A stretch of DNA of 64,000 nucleotides from Prosapia bicincta (lineage: Eukaryota > Arthropoda > Insecta > Hemiptera > Cercopidae), in NCBI GenBank assembly GCA_036971475.1, contig JBAIZL010000001.1, positions 80,114,873 through 80,178,872 of the forward strand. Reading direction: 5' to 3'. This document shows positions 10,201-21,707 of this stretch, piece after piece; position 1 is the stretch's first letter, and each line of letters starts with the position of its first letter. The notes beneath the pieces are model-generated. The model was not told the DNA's origin. It made no database searches and saw only the letters and a list, made by a program, of their open reading frames with translations. The position numbers and the translations under genes are program-made.

Positions 10201-13200
10201 CAACTACTTGGTATTCATCAGTAATTTATTATCTTAGCAATGGCCAGCCTCTAAAATGTCGGCACATTTACATGAGACATGAATTCTCAGAATCCATTAG
10301 ACACTTCTTATCATGTGATTGAGCAGTGACTTTATTTTTACAATTTGGAATCTTCTAGACTTGTATATAATATTTGAACTACTGAAAAAAAAATCTTGTT
10401 ACTTTTCTCATCCTTACATACATATAAAAATTAAAATACGGTTTAAAATTAATTGACCATTTATTTGTATACACTAATTTCATGCCAGCAGTAAATAGTC
10501 TATTACATATGCAGCATGCTATTTTTAATTACCAGAGCTTTAATTTTAATTTTGTTTTATCAAACATTTTAGAAACACTGATTTTGTAAGATGGTTACAA
10601 ATATTTTTGTTTAACCCATGCACGCGCGCCTTTTTATCTAACGTAAGTAGGCGTGTTGTTGTATTTTATACAACATCTCGGTTTTCTACATTTTCCTTAA
10701 CTTTCAATCGAGTTATTAAAAGTTTGGTTTTACCAATGAAAAAATTACTTGTGAGTTGATCCCAGCAATGTTTATCAGAGCAAAAAATAATGTAACTGGC
10801 CATCTTCTTGTCCTGCGGGCAACGCTATATGTAGCACAAAGCTGGTCATTACTGTCAACTCCACCTTTCGTTCTGTGGTACTGCAATATAATTTCTGGCT
10901 TATTTGTTTGTTCGTCAACATCATCTGAGTCGTGCATAGTCAAAATCAATATTACAGCTTTATTAATTTTTTTTTTTTTTGTCGTGTATGAGACCATGGT
11001 TCGATCATTCTGGAACCCAAACAAGGAAATACCTGGCTGATTGGTTTTATTAGGCAGAAATTCTGGTGGAATTTCCCGTTTGTTCTTACGTAGAGTGCTA
11101 ATCACCTTCCAATTCACTTTCTGAGTTATGATCACTTTTTTCAGCTTCACCGTCGCTCAGATCATCGTCACTTTCAATAAAATCAGCATTATCAATTTGT
11201 TCATCAGAAAGATACTGTAAAATTTTTGGAATGTCTTCCAAATTCACTCCTAAAAACATGAAAATTTATAAACATGTTGAACAAAACAAATAATTACATA
11301 ATTCTTTAAAAAAATGTATATAAAAATCTTACGTTCCATCGTGGAGAAAAAAAAACTGCACCGAAAAAATAAAAACGTCAGAAGGCGCCTTGTTGTATTT
11401 TGTACAACAGTGATGACTGACCAGAACTAATCGCACACTGAGGCTATGTTGATAGAATAAAGACATTGATGACAACTGATAAGAGTAGTGGGGGGACCAA
11501 TAGAAGAATAGAACGGTGATTTGAACAAATAACTACCAACAGGTTTCAACAAGAATCAAAATATTAAAACTGTTGTACTTTTTACAACAGCGCGCGTCCT
11601 TGAGGGTTAAATATCATGCATAATTTACAGTCATTATAATCATGATGTAAAAGCTATTTTTCCTATTCTTTGTTAACAGGATCCGTCTTGTCAGCACTCC
11701 AGATCTTTAAAACTGCTTCACCCAGTGTTATCGAAGCAGAGAAATTAAAGATTATGTTTGACTTATACTTGCCTTCGGTGACATTCCGTAAAACATCCCG
11801 TGGTCTGCCTACATACAGAATTGTAGTTATAAAGTGAGTAATGACATATATAGATATTTGAAAATGGATTGCATTATAACAAAAATGTGATTAATTTAGA
11901 AATATATATAATAATTTACTTTTATGCTTAATAAGTTTATTAGATATAGCATTTTGTTTAAAATTATGATTTTTATTATTAATTCATTTTAATTTTAAAC
12001 CCTAAAAGCTAAAATTTTCTTATTTTTGCTCATTAGTTAAGACTTGTTTTTAAATCAAGACAAATCATAAGTGTTTATGAGAGGTGAAATCAAAAAGGGT
12101 GTTTATTTGCCCAATTTAAAGTTTTTTAACTCTTTCAAATAAAGATGCCCATTAAAATCAGGTTTGTATAAATCAGATGGTAAATCAGCACAGTTAAATA
12201 AAAAACTAACCTTACCTCCTTATATTTCATTGTAATTTATTATACTTGTACACCCTTGTAAGGTTAAGAAAAACAACAAATTTCAACTTGGTATCTCAAC
12301 TGATTTCAAAATTACTCTTCATTAAAACTTTCAAAAAATGCTCAAAATTGGCCTGTTTGTGAAACTTAAAACTGCTGAAACACCTCTCATAATCAGGCTA
12401 GGAAGATAAGAGATAATTTTTCCAATAAAACTTGTGGAATTTTTAGACTTTTAAAATCTCGTGATAAGTGAATAATAATTCAAATTTAACTCAAAACGTT
12501 TTAAGTGTTTTGAAATATATGTCACATTTAAAGGTTTTTATTGGTTGGCTCATTTTAACTAGATAGTTTGTAATTAAAATGGAAAATGCAAGATATACAA
12601 CATTGCAATGCTTCAATCTTTTTTTGAAAAAAAATTTATAAAATAAGGAATTAAAATACGCTTACAATATTAACACAATGGATGCTAGATTATTTTCAAG
12701 ATTTAAGCTTACCTAAGGAGGTGAAAGTATGTAGCTCTTGCAGAAAAAAGTTAACTGTAAAAAACAAAAAAAAAATCAAGCCAATCCTAAATACATTTTT
12801 TAGCATGGAATTCCAAATCATTCTTATCCCGACAATGACTCTGATTTTCATTCGGTAATTGTTGAGACACTTTATACTCCTCTTTATGGACAGATTGAAT
12901 CATCCCTTGATTAAAAAAAGTAAAACCTGATAGCTGTGCCTTGCAAAAAAAATGTCAAAGTTATTTCGTTCATGAATTTTAATTCAGCCTACTTAAAACT
13001 CCTCCGTATTTTCATTTACCTTTCCTCATTCTTACATGGAAGTGTAATAGGTAGGCATATCTTTATGGAGAGTGGTTCTGCTTCAAGTGTGAGACTATAT
13101 CTCCCCTATAAGGGGCTTGTGTATCTCTTACATCTTGTATTAAACCTTATCCTAATTCTACCTATATTCATTATCCTTTCTTATCTTTTCTAAGCTATAA

Positions 13201-16154
13201 TAGTCATTCTGGCTGATTGTCTGAAAACAGAAAAAAAACAAATTGAACACAAATGTGAGGCCATCTTAGCACTGCCATGTGTAGCCGAAGAAGTAGTACA
13301 ATAGAAATATGCTACTGAAGGTGATTAACTTAGGTTATCTGAAGCTAGTTATTATACTATACAATATTTATTATCCTATTTTAACCTTACTTTATGACTA
13401 TAATAACTTTATATAGTTCATATTTATTACTATAAGTATAGATTTATTTTTGAAATTAGAATCATGCAACTAAATGGAAACCTATTTTATAGGTAATTAT
13501 GCATGTAAATGGTTTTTTTATAATAGTTATTTTTTTAAATCTTTTATTTTCTAATTTAATGAAGTAGGCTAACAACCCAGAGTAGGGGATTTATTCATTG
13601 ATGATACAAGGCTCGCCAATGAAAGAAAAGAGAGTGATCTAAGTCTTAAGGCCAGGTTACAAAGATAAAATACTATGGCGACATCCCTTCCTGCTCTCAC
13701 CCTATCATAAAAAACTATGTCTCCAATGAAGTCCTAGAAATATGTTTAAGAAATATATTTAATGTATTCTTTCTTAGCCTATTGTCCTTTGGATAAATTT
13801 TACTAGAAGCTCTTACACTACTACAACACTTGAAAGTAATTTTGTTTAACACTTTCAGCACGGCGGCGATATTGGTGATCTCATCAAACTATTATCTGTT
13901 TTTCGTTAACTTCCAACTCTGACGGCAGTGGAACGCTTAGCTTGGTTGCATAGCTTGTCGTAGCATCTAATTATCGAGCCCGTTGTTTTCATCTCAATAA
14001 TTTTATTTCTAACATATACATGTTTATTGGTGACATCAGAACAGTGTATTAGACTCTAAAATATTGTATTATTTATCGGGTCACAATTAAAAAAAAGAAA
14101 TACAAACGATAAATTAATGTAAGACAAATAAGAAAACTCAATAAAAAAGACAGAGAAAATAAGAAAATTTACATACAAAACTAAAGGTCCTACTACTAAA
14201 ATATATTACATACTAAAATAAGCACTCAACGTTTAACTCGGAATGTTTGTTTCTGTTTGTGCCATGTGTTTCGGAGATCGATAATGTAAATGAAGGCATA
14301 AATAATACATATATCATGTCTGAAACTATTTATTGCCTAGATTAGCTGACATTTGTTTACTTCAATCTTATGTTGACACATTAGGTTTTCAGGCGTCTAA
14401 GCATTTTGACAATGACTCATATTTACAATAGTCTGTTCCCACCTCGAGTTGGTTCATTCACTCTAATAGGACAGTTATCGTTTATTCTTGCGTTACTTCA
14501 GAAAGCTTAGTTAATTTTAATTATTGTTGTTTTAATGGATATTTTGCCGCGTTAAATGGTTCAAACTAAAAAATAACATTAAAATATAAAAGTTAAACAA
14601 ATTAAATCTGTTCATAAAACTCCCTGAAGCATTTTTTCAGTTGAAGCAACAAAAGTTAACTTGGGATGGTCGGATTTAAAAATGACTCAGGCACAATATT
14701 CTCCAAACTCTTCTGAAGCATTGACGTAAAAATCAAACCTTTATACAAACGCGTATCGACATTACAGTTTCAATTACACAGAAGTTTCAATTAGTCTGGG
14801 AGTAAGCGTGCCAGTGAGCTCGCCGTACGTAAGAAAATAAGCTAGGAGTGCTTCGGCACGCACTCTGTGCCTCGTAAGGGAACCCAGAGCATGCTGGAAC
14901 GCAAGCCATGTTGAACGTGTTAAGTATATATTTATTTTTCTTGAAGAGTGGTGGTTTTGGAATGTTTGTCTTCCATGGAAGAGTTCACAAAGACACCCAA
15001 GTCAAGGTTTTTAATAGTAGGTAACAATTTCAGAACGGAGAGAAGTAACAGCCAAAGTTGAAGGCAAAATATTCGTCATCCACATGAATACATATAATCC
15101 TATGAAAAGAGTAAACCACTTTTAATATTTTTTTTTGCCCAAGAACTCAGATTTCTCCTGCCTCTTGTGATTGAAAGATTCAAGTCCTCCCTCAAGATGA
15201 TAAGGAATCTGATATTATACCAAATATACCTGGCATCATTCAAAGCTTTAGGACAGCTGCTTAAAATGTAAAGAGGTGTTGTCTGCGTAGTGGAGCAGAG
15301 ATGACATGAGCCAAAGGACTTTGATATTATACCAAATATACCTGGCATCATTCAAAGCTTTAGGACAGCTGCTTAAAATATAAAGAGCTATTGTCTGCAT
15401 TGTGGAGCAGAGATGACATGAGCCAAAAAGTTTTCATTTGCAAGTTTGCTTGGATCCAGGAAGGTACTTTCCATAGAACTTCAACATTGGTGGGGACTAT
15501 CACACATAATGCTCTTCATTGTAGTTTAATTGTAAGACTTTGTTCCATAACGCCTGTCCAATCATGCGGAATTGCAAGGCTCCGAGAATTTATTATGTTT
15601 TCTCAAGTTCATAAATTCTAGGAACTTGAATCTAAATTCTAGATCGCTTGAATCTGGATCTAGATTACTAATTATGTAAATTAATTCATACATCAAATTT
15701 TGATTTATAATTTTATTAATATGTGTTATGAATGTTTAAAATCTGGAAAATGTATAAATTAAAAAGAGCATACCAATAAATTACAGTAGAGACTTAATGT
15801 CTTTAGAACTAGACTTAACTTGTTCCATGTTAACTTTTAAAGACTAAGGTTGTGCTGTATTTGTTTATTATTATGGAGGTTTTTTGTATAAATGTGAGGT
15901 AAAAGATGTTTTAAAATTAAAAATTCTAAGAATATGTTAGTAATATAATCTGTTTTAGTTTTAAAAGAGATGATTTTTATAAATTATATTGCATTGGCTG
16001 TTTCAGAATTTCATCACAAATACCAGGCCCTGGTCAAATTATGGAGTTAAAAGAAAGGTTCCAAGATGACACAAAAGTATTATTAGCTATTGTCATGCCT
16101 GATACTATCGCATACTATATTTTGGCACCTATCATCCTTCCAACACAACAGTAA
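2261..16154 (+). CDS. Tsen54: TSEN54, tRNA-splicing endonuclease subunit Sen54 (5'-incomplete, exons 2261-5312, 11680-11833, 16007-16154)
   Basis: TSEN54 is the non-catalytic structural partner in the nuclear TSEN heterotetramer that cuts introns out of pre-tRNA. Seen: three exons join in phase (phase 1, then phase 2) and give 1117 residues ending in TAA at 16152. Residues 1-68 match the family's N-terminal domain, with [20 protein letters not shown] and then [10 protein letters not shown]. Residues 1019-1117 match its C-terminal domain: IMFDLYLP, a [14 protein letters not shown] block, [11 protein letters not shown], and a final [14 protein letters not shown]. Between them lies a disordered insert of about 900 residues rich in N, S, Q, D, E and K. 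Known: human TSEN54 is 526 residues, so this one is more than twice as long. The piggyBac, PLE and TTAA elements inside its introns leave the exons intact. The start codon is not in view. Confidence is high for the family and for the last two exons, which were joined by eye. Confidence 0.9.
4211..5209 (+). other. Cluster of nine SUMO-acceptor-like ΨKxE motifs in TSEN54
   Basis: In the coding frame the motifs are VKQE (4211), VKNE (4289), IKTE (4361), IKTE (4439), VKKE (4532), LKTE (4616), VKVE (4688), VKTE (4778) and LKKE (5198). The motif at 4361-4384 continues as IKTESLSP, which fits the phosphorylation-dependent sumoylation pattern ΨKxExxSP. A weaker FKHE lies upstream. Several copies share a K-T-E-K-x-D context, which suggests short internal duplications. 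That they are used as modification sites is inference. Confidence 0.75.
5405..5484 (+). repeat. piggyBac-like end with two near-identical palindromes
   Basis: TTAA at 5405-5408 is followed by CACGTTCATTGCC, which resembles the CACGTTCAGCACGGC ends of the TTAA elements elsewhere in the window. A perfect 22-bp palindrome follows at 5422-5443, centred on CGCGATATCGCG. A near copy lies at 5465-5483 (CGCGATATTGCG). No matching right end was found, so this looks like a solo or very short element end. Confidence 0.5.
5607..5657. repeat. (TA)n tract
   Basis: Pure TA repeats forming the outer edge of the left 235-bp PLE terminal unit. Confidence 0.95.
6030..6441 (-). pseudogene. PLE GIY-YIG endonuclease fragment (Cys-rich linker type)
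   Basis: Read on the - strand from about 6441. The translation has [12 protein letters not shown], the zinc-finger-like linker seen in several PLE lineages. It then has [31 protein letters not shown], where VIY...YLG replaces GIY...YIG and the R and H of the active-site helix are kept. There is no reverse transcriptase in frame upstream. An opposite-strand piece at 6515-6703 also looks PLE-derived. It lies at the centre of the large palindrome and differs in type from the GIY-YIG at 7450-7760, so it comes from another PLE family. Confidence 0.75.
6804..7222. repeat. (TA)n tracts around the right PLE terminal unit
   Basis: TA repeats at 6804-6892 and 7149-7222 bracket the inverted 235-bp unit at 6893-7148. 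This mirrors the left arm. Confidence 0.9.
7390..8950 (-). pseudogene. PLE reverse transcriptase plus GIY-YIG, internally duplicated
   Basis: The longest frame (8897-7881) has the reverse-transcriptase motifs [17 protein letters not shown] and [13 protein letters not shown] is the catalytic aspartate pair. A block that normally follows the palm (TYNENIQFT...NYLD...KKPTS...[11 protein letters not shown]) is present both at residues 4-80 and at 205-280, a 201-residue (603-bp) in-frame duplication. After the stop at 7881 the same strand continues, with stops, into [17 protein letters not shown] and RFEEHYRAF, a GIY-YIG domain without the cysteine linker. The duplication places thumb-like sequence on both sides of the palm, so an active enzyme is unlikely. 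Confidence 0.85.
8950..9960 (-). repeat. Non-coding PLE flank, related to 41110-41900
   Basis: No open frame of note. It shares scattered blocks in the same order with 41110-41900: a GATATTTGAGCAT...ACTCAAATA near the start, an ATTTTATAAACA-type block, and an AGGCA-TTTTGGCCTAA block near the end (9835 and 41800). The likely explanation is the same PLE family's untranslated region, here directly upstream of the reverse transcriptase. Confidence 0.5.
10615..11606 (-). mobile_element. Deleted piggyBac transposon with TTAA target duplication
   Basis: TTAA at 10611-10614 and 11607-11610 flank the element, the piggyBac hallmark. The ends are CCCATGCACGCGCGCC at left and, read inward from the right, CCCTCAAGGACGCGCGC. 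The sub-terminal motif TTGTATTTTRTACAACA, itself a hairpin, occurs near 10658, near 11391 and, as a variant, at 11572-11590. The element is about 1 kb, under half the length of an autonomous piggyBac, and encodes joined remnants of both transposase ends on the - strand. Confidence 0.9.
10716..11260 (-). pseudogene. piggyBac transposase remnant (DDE_Tnp_1_7)
   Basis: The 3' part reads [49 protein letters not shown], then [20 protein letters not shown], all recognisable piggyBac transposase blocks; the aspartate in GGVDSNDQ is kept. Just upstream, in another frame, is an acidic N-terminal piece ([14 protein letters not shown], then acidic residues). The central catalytic part between these blocks is missing, so this is an internal-deletion derivative that can move only if a transposase is supplied elsewhere. 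Confidence 0.88.
11680..11833 (+). CDS. Tsen54: TSEN54 second visible exon
   Basis: Begins after AACAG at 11679 and ends at AAA|GTGAGT (GT at 11834). It encodes [20 protein letters not shown] and then [16 protein letters not shown], the start of the Sen54 C-terminal domain. Entry phase 1, exit phase 2. Confidence 0.93.
13850..14919. mobile_element. Non-autonomous TTAA (piggyBac-like) element, copy 1
   Basis: TTAA at 13846-13849 and 14920-14923 flanks 1070 bp. The left end is CACTTTCAGCACGGC; the right end read inward is CACGTTCAACATGGC, giving a terminal inverted repeat of about 16 bp. No reading frame of interest. Two more copies lie at 19597-20598 and about 22809-23892, with conserved interior marks such as CGGGTCACAATT and AATGACTCATATTTACAATA. 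All three have the same orientation. Confidence 0.88.
15140..15560 (-). pseudogene. LINE reverse-transcriptase tail with tandem duplication
   Basis: On the - strand a piece reads [18 protein letters not shown]. It is followed by [20 protein letters not shown] and [11 protein letters not shown], the C..C...H...C finger that ends many LINE polyproteins. A segment of about 111 bp containing the finger is duplicated in tandem (copies starting near 15211 and 15322). Several frameshifts. It is degenerate, and the clade is not assigned. Confidence 0.65.
16007..16154 (+). CDS. Tsen54: TSEN54 terminal exon
   Basis: Starts after TTTCAG and ends with TAA at 16152-16154. It encodes [15 protein letters not shown], then [20 protein letters not shown] and a short tail, matching the C-terminal strand-rich end of Sen54 proteins. 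Confidence 0.93.
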
Positions 16155-16172
16155 AAAGATATATGAGTTTAT

Positions 16173-16178
16173 AATAAA
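16173..16178 (+). terminator. Polyadenylation signal of TSEN54
   Basis: AATAAA 19 bases after the stop codon. This implies a very short 3' UTR; a second AATAAA-like motif follows at once. Confidence 0.55.
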
Positions 16179-16189
16179 ATAAAATATAT

Positions 16190-17976
16190 TAGTTGCAAAT
16201 TTCAAACTTTTTTAACACGATAAGAAACTGTAGAAAAATGGTATTATATTTTTTCTAAATGTGTAAATTTTATTATATATATATGTTTTTAGAGTTGTTT
16301 ATTTTAAGGTTTAAAAGTACTTATATGATGTTTTAGTAATTAAATACCGTTGTAATTTTACTAAGGTCTGAATTGTGAAACAAGATTTAAATGGCATTTT
16401 TATTTTAATAATAAAGGTATAAATTAATTAGTTAAATTATAACCAACAACAGTTTTGGTATCTTTACTTTTTTAGTTTTTCTTAAATATTCTTTTAAATT
16501 AATTGTGTCTGATATTTAAAACAAATTTTATGTTTTATATTTTCTATTACTGTTGGGAAAAAATACTTGTTTTTTCCTTTTCTGTAAATTTTCCATTTTG
16601 AGATTGATTTTAATAAAAAGAAGAAGAATGAATGCAATTTTGTTATTTGTTTTTGTAATGTTACTTCTTGTTAAAGGACAAAATGTACTGTTACTACCCA
16701 ATTCATGTAAATAGGCCAATATTCCTCAAACTCAGCTTGCCTTAAAACATAATGTTTTTTCATCAATAGTAAGATTTTTTTCCACTACTGTTAATATTTT
16801 GTCTAAATATCTTTCAGCTTTTAATGTAATTTTTCTAGGAAATTTTCTATCAACTTTTCCCATTACATTATCTAGGTACAATTTATGAGATATTTAGAGG
16901 AATGGTAAACACCACTTCTGTAAAAGTACCTATTAAACTTACAGCTTACTTGAAAGCTAAACAACTATTATTTTGAGGCTGTAATTAGGGTTTTAGTTAA
17001 AATACTGCATAGCAGTTTTATTTGAATTTTATTGTTTTGCTAAAATTGTATTGTCTACATAAGATATTATGCAGAATAATTTACTTTCATGTTTGTATAT
17101 TTTTGTCGCTTTGATTTATTGCCAAGGTCCTGCCTACTACATCTCAATTTTATTTTTTACTGGCAAATATTTTTTGAGAAAAACATTTGATTTTGAAGTT
17201 GTCTCTGATCATATATTGGATGGTTTGTGGATAAACTAGCCAGGGTTGTATTTTTTGATGATTATCTGGCATCATTTTGTATCTATATAGTTTTAAAACT
17301 TTATCGGTCTATTGTTTATAATCATATTTTTTCTGCGTTTCTTTTATACGATTTCACTTGAAACATATTCCTTGACTATCTGTTTGTGTTTATATTATTA
17401 GTTCATAAGTAGTTTTTACTTTGTACTTAATAGTTGAGATTTATTACATTTAGTCACTCTAGAAACTTAACACAAATGTTTTTACTAGACACTTGTTGAC
17501 AGAATTCCCAGTAAAATATCCGTACTAAACTAAGTGACCCATTATTATCAGATATGAAATAAAATATATAAAGTCCGGCCCCATAACTCAAATAATCATA
17601 AACGTACACAAGTTGCATCTAAAATTAGCTACATATTCTAGTTATGTAACAATTTTATTCAGTTTACATAGCAGCTAATTAACACATGAACAGTTAAGTA
17701 TTTATATTACTTTATTTACTGAACAGTATTAGGTTAAAATGCTTTAATTGAAAACTTCTTCAATTTGTGAGTTAATAAATATATTAATTTATAAAATAAA
17801 TCTTACTAAATTATTTAAAATAATAGTTATTGATTCTAGTTTTGTATGTGTTAACGTAATACTTGAATGTATTAGATATAGAATTAGACTAAATTGTTTT
17901 GAGAAAGATATGAATTAGGTTATTATTTACACTTAGTTTCTAGAAATATTGATTTAAATTTATTTAGTAACTATTT

Positions 17977-17980
<4 letters not shown>
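16190..17980. other. Intergenic, nothing recognised
   Basis: AT-rich sequence downstream of TSEN54 with no open frame beyond chance length and no repeat I could match elsewhere in the window. Confidence 0.6.
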
Positions 17981-17981
<1 letters not shown>

Positions 17982-18027
<46 letters not shown>

Positions 18028-18263
18028 TATATATTTTTAGGTTAGTTTTGGTTGGTAAAGATTATTTAGATTTTTTGGACTAGGAGACTGACAGACTTAC
18101 CTTGGTAAGAGTCCACTCTGTAGTCTTGAAATAGAAACACATAAAAGCACTTAAACAATGATATATTTCAACCACACAGTGGTCTTTGTCAATCGAAGAG
18201 AAAACACAAAAAGAAATATGAGAGAATAAAATAAAATACTTCAAGTATTTATGTAGTATTTAA

Positions 18264-18325
<62 letters not shown>
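17982..18325 (+). repeat. Solo PLE terminal unit between two (TA)n tracts
   Basis: TA tracts at 17982-18024 and 18266-18325 enclose a 235-bp unit that matches 5658-5892 closely and in the same orientation. It shares GACTAGGAGACTGACAGACT and ACCACACAGTGGTCTTTGTC. No reverse transcriptase of this family is attached, so it resembles a solo terminal repeat. Confidence 0.8.
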
Positions 18326-18327
<2 letters not shown>

Positions 18328-18699
18328 AGGTGGCTACAGTTGTTTTTCAGTAACCCTACCTAGGCCTATATGGTTAGATATGATCTAAAACAAATTGAAT
18401 ATTGTTGTACATTACAAAAAGACATTATACTTTGGACATTTTTTTCTTATTTTACTTTTAATTTCTGTTCGAATGTTGATTTATACATATAACAGGACAA
18501 TGTCTGCCAGGGCAGCTATTATTTTCATAAGTACTAAATTAAGTTTAGCTAAAGTTAACACAACATTCATTGACTGTTAGATGAAACTCAAATAGCTGAA
18601 ATTAATTTGAGAGATGACTGTTTCTCACATGGACAACTTTATGTTACATGTTGTAGACTCTACAATGTAGAGTAAGCTTTTCTAGTAGTTTAGTGATTC

Positions 18700-19010
18700 T
18701 TGCTCCAGATGGAAAAACCATCATGTGGTACATTAAGAGGTTTTGAGATAAAGTATCACCGGAAATTAAAAATAGAATATCCAACACGTTTAGTAGATTT
18801 TTTTTATCTATCAATATTTAATTTCAATATTGTATCAACTTTATCACATCGGATACATGCCAAACCATCATCCACGTACATTTTCCGAAATAAAATATCA
18901 GTACAATTTAACAAGCTATCCCTTATCACATCTTCAATAACTACCTCAGCCAATATGGGGCTAAGCGGACTGCCCATTTCACAACCAAACTTTTGTCAAT
19001 AATATTTCTT
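18700..19010 (-). pseudogene. PLE reverse transcriptase fragment
   Basis: Read on the - strand from 19000: EMGSPLSPILAEVVIEDVI, then FRKMYVDDGLACI. These are the conserved PLE palm motifs, including YVDD. The frame soon breaks, and the rest down to about 18350 is too decayed to assign. It faces away from the endonuclease fragment to its right, so the two come from separate insertions or an inversion. Confidence 0.75.
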
Positions 19011-19165
19011 GTTGAACACAAAGTGGTTATTATCCATTACAAATTATTATTATCTTCTTCAGTTTATTAATAAATATGTTAACTTGGGATTGGCTGTATT
19101 AAAGTAAAAAAAGATTGATAACATTAATAGGTAATATGAAAAGAAAGAAATTGTAGTATTAACTT

Positions 19166-19596
19166 TTGTTGAACGATTACAGAACAGAGTTAAAAAAAGT
19201 TGCAAAGAGTCCTAATACTGACGTTTTTAAATCCATTGACAGAATCCAATCTTTTAATCAGTTGGGTAAAGACCCTATAGACAAAGGGGAAAGTACTAAT
19301 GTTGTATATAATATTCTGTGGTGTATTTATTGTGATTTTAGTCACATAGGTCAATCTGGTAGAATTTTAGAACAGAGCATCAAGGAACATAATTCTGGTT
19401 GCAAAAATGATAGAGAAAGGTTTGCATTAGTCGACCACATGATAGAAACCGGTCATGGCTTTCATTATATCAGAGTTAAAATTTTGGATAAAGAAAGCAA
19501 CAAACAAAAGAGATTATTGTCGGAAATGATTTATATAACTAAGTTGCAAAGTGTTAACAGAGTTTCAGATACTGATAATTTAAAAAGAGTATTTAA
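19166..19596 (+). pseudogene. PLE GIY-YIG endonuclease fragment, interrupted by TTAA element
   Basis: The + strand translation holds VVYNILWCIYCDFSHIGQSG and RILEQSIKEHNSG, a decayed GIY-YIG fold (VVY...HIG) of the cysteine-containing PLE type. It continues to NLKRVFN, where a TTAA element is inserted at 19597. Sequence after the element (NNFLKLIK) plausibly continues the same frame. There is no catalytic glutamate I can place with confidence. Confidence 0.7.
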
Positions 19597-20598
19597 CACT
19601 TTCATCAGCACGGCGGCGATATTGGTGATCTCATCAAAACTACTGTCTGTTTTACGTTAACTTCCACTTCTGATGGCAGTGGAACGTTATGCATAGCTCG
19701 TCGTAGCATCTAATTATCGAGCCCGTTGTTTTCATCTCAATAATTTTATTTCTAACCATCAGAACAGTGTATTACACACTAAAATATTGTTTTATTTAGT
19801 GTCTCAATTAAAAAAAAGAAATACAAATGATGAAATACTGTGTGACAAATAATAAAGCACAATAAAAAAGATAACTTACATACAAAACTAAAGACCCTAC
19901 TACTAAAATATACTACATACTAAAATAAGCACTCAACGTTTACCTCGGAATATTTGTTTCTGTTTGTGCCATGTGTTTCACAAAGCCATAGAGATCGATA
20001 ATGTAAACGGAGACATAGATAATACATATGTCACGTCCGAGACTATTTATAGCCGAGATTAGCTGACATTTATTTACTACAATCTTATGATGACACATTA
20101 GGTTTCCGGGAATCCAAACATTTTGTCAATGACTCATATTTACAATAGTCTGTTCCCACCTCCAGTTGGTTCATGCACTCTAATAGGGCAGTTATCGTTT
20201 ATTCTTGTGTTAGTTCTGAAAGCTTAATTAATTTTTATGTTCGTTGTTTTTACCTGATATTTTGCAGTGTTAAGTGGTTCAAACTTTAAAAAAACCTTAA
20301 AATATAAAAGTTAAACCAAATTAAATCTGTTTATAAAACTCCCTGAAACATTGTTTCAGTTGAAGCATCAAAAGTTAACTTGGGATGGTCGGATTTAATA
20401 ACGATTCCGGCACAATGTTCTCCAAACTCTTCTAAAGCACTGACGTAAAAATCAAACCTTTATACAAACACATATCGACACTAGAGAAGATTCAATTAGC
20501 CTGGGCGTATTGAACGTAAGCTGGGAGCGCACCGTCACGCTCTCTGTGCCTCGTAAGGGAACCCAGAGCGTGCCGGTGTGCTAGCCGTGCTGAACGTG
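19597..20598. mobile_element. Non-autonomous TTAA (piggyBac-like) element, copy 2
   Basis: TTAA at 19593-19596 and 20599-20602. About 1 kb; the right end read inward is CACGTTCAGCACGGC. It carries the same interior as copy 1. It sits inside the PLE endonuclease frame, so it arrived after that PLE. Confidence 0.9.
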
Positions 20599-20602
20599 TT
20601 AA

Positions 20603-21707
20603 TAACTTTCTCAAATTGATTAAATGATCTTTTGAATAGTGCTGTTTCATGTGATTGATTGAACTACTTCCTGTTTACTGTAACTCGCTGTTGTTCGTCT
20701 CAGTATTAATGTGAAAGTGTAAGCACTGATTGCTATTGACTAACTTTTATCCAGTGCTTCTATGTTTCATATTGTGTTTAAATTTGTAGAACTTGCAGTT
20801 TTATTGTGTATCTAATTTTGTCTATTACAATCTGATGATTATTGTTATGTTTGCAGATTTTAAAACTTGAAAAGGGCCACCTAAAATGTGACAGGGACGT
20901 TGCTTTATTATATTAAAATAATAAACTCGGCATTGATCATCGTTTGAGTTCAATTTAATAAATATTAGTGTTTATCAAATACATTCCTGAAAAAATTGAT
21001 TGAAAAATGTATAAATTTATATTTTCGGCCATTTTTATTGAAATTGAAAATTCGATAACAATGGAATTGGGTCAAGATATTTTGAGTAGTGTATATGAAT
21101 TCCTTCTTATTTCACTGTAATATAACATTTTTTTGTTTGTTTTGTTGTGAAACCTCTGTAAGTTTAAGTGTATACTTTATAGTCTTAAAAGCTACTATTA
21201 TATTTTAATCATTACATGTATTTTGTTTACTTTTTTAATGTTTATTTATATTTGTATGTTAGAAAAACTTCAGCTTAAAACAAAAAAATATGTTATGCTT
21301 TTAGAAACACTGACATGTGATTACTTATATTTTACGTGCAGCCCATATAAAACATTAAAGAGTTTTTTACAATTGGTTAAAAAATGAATGAATTTGTAAT
21401 AATCTTACATTATGTTCTGGTCTATTATGTTTTTGATAATAAATATTAAGCCTTGGCTTATACATTACAGGATGTTCTCTTGACAAGTCAGCTTTTATCT
21501 TGTATTTACAAGTATCAACAACTGTATCCTACTGAAGTTTGAAAAAAATATCAAATAAAGAACTGGATAGTTTTGGTATTTTATAAACTGACACCTACAT
21601 CACAGTTATCATATTTGGTTGTTACTATTTGTCGGAAACTCATTAAGATACCATCAGGCAGCCATTTTGGAGACTGTACATTAGGGTGGGTCGAAAAAAT
21701 ATATATT
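20603..21707. other. Intergenic, probable PLE tail then unassigned
   Basis: The first 300 bases probably belong to the interrupted PLE's 3' region. The rest is AT-rich with no recognised feature. Confidence 0.4.

Larger units (their letters stand above)
5313..11679 (+). other. Tsen54: TSEN54 intron filled by PLE and piggyBac
   Basis: GTAAGT donor at 5313 and a TTTGTTAACAG acceptor ending at 11679. It holds a TTAA-element end (5405-5484), a composite Penelope-like element (5500-9960) and a deleted piggyBac (10615-11606). About 10000-10600 shows nothing recognisable. Confidence 0.85.
11834..16006 (+). other. Tsen54: TSEN54 last intron
   Basis: Donor GTGAGTA and an acceptor ending in TGTTTCAG at 16006. 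It contains the 1070-bp TTAA element (13850-14919) and a LINE tail (about 15140-15560). From 11834 to 13845 the sequence is AT-rich with no recognisable gene or transposon. Confidence 0.85.
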
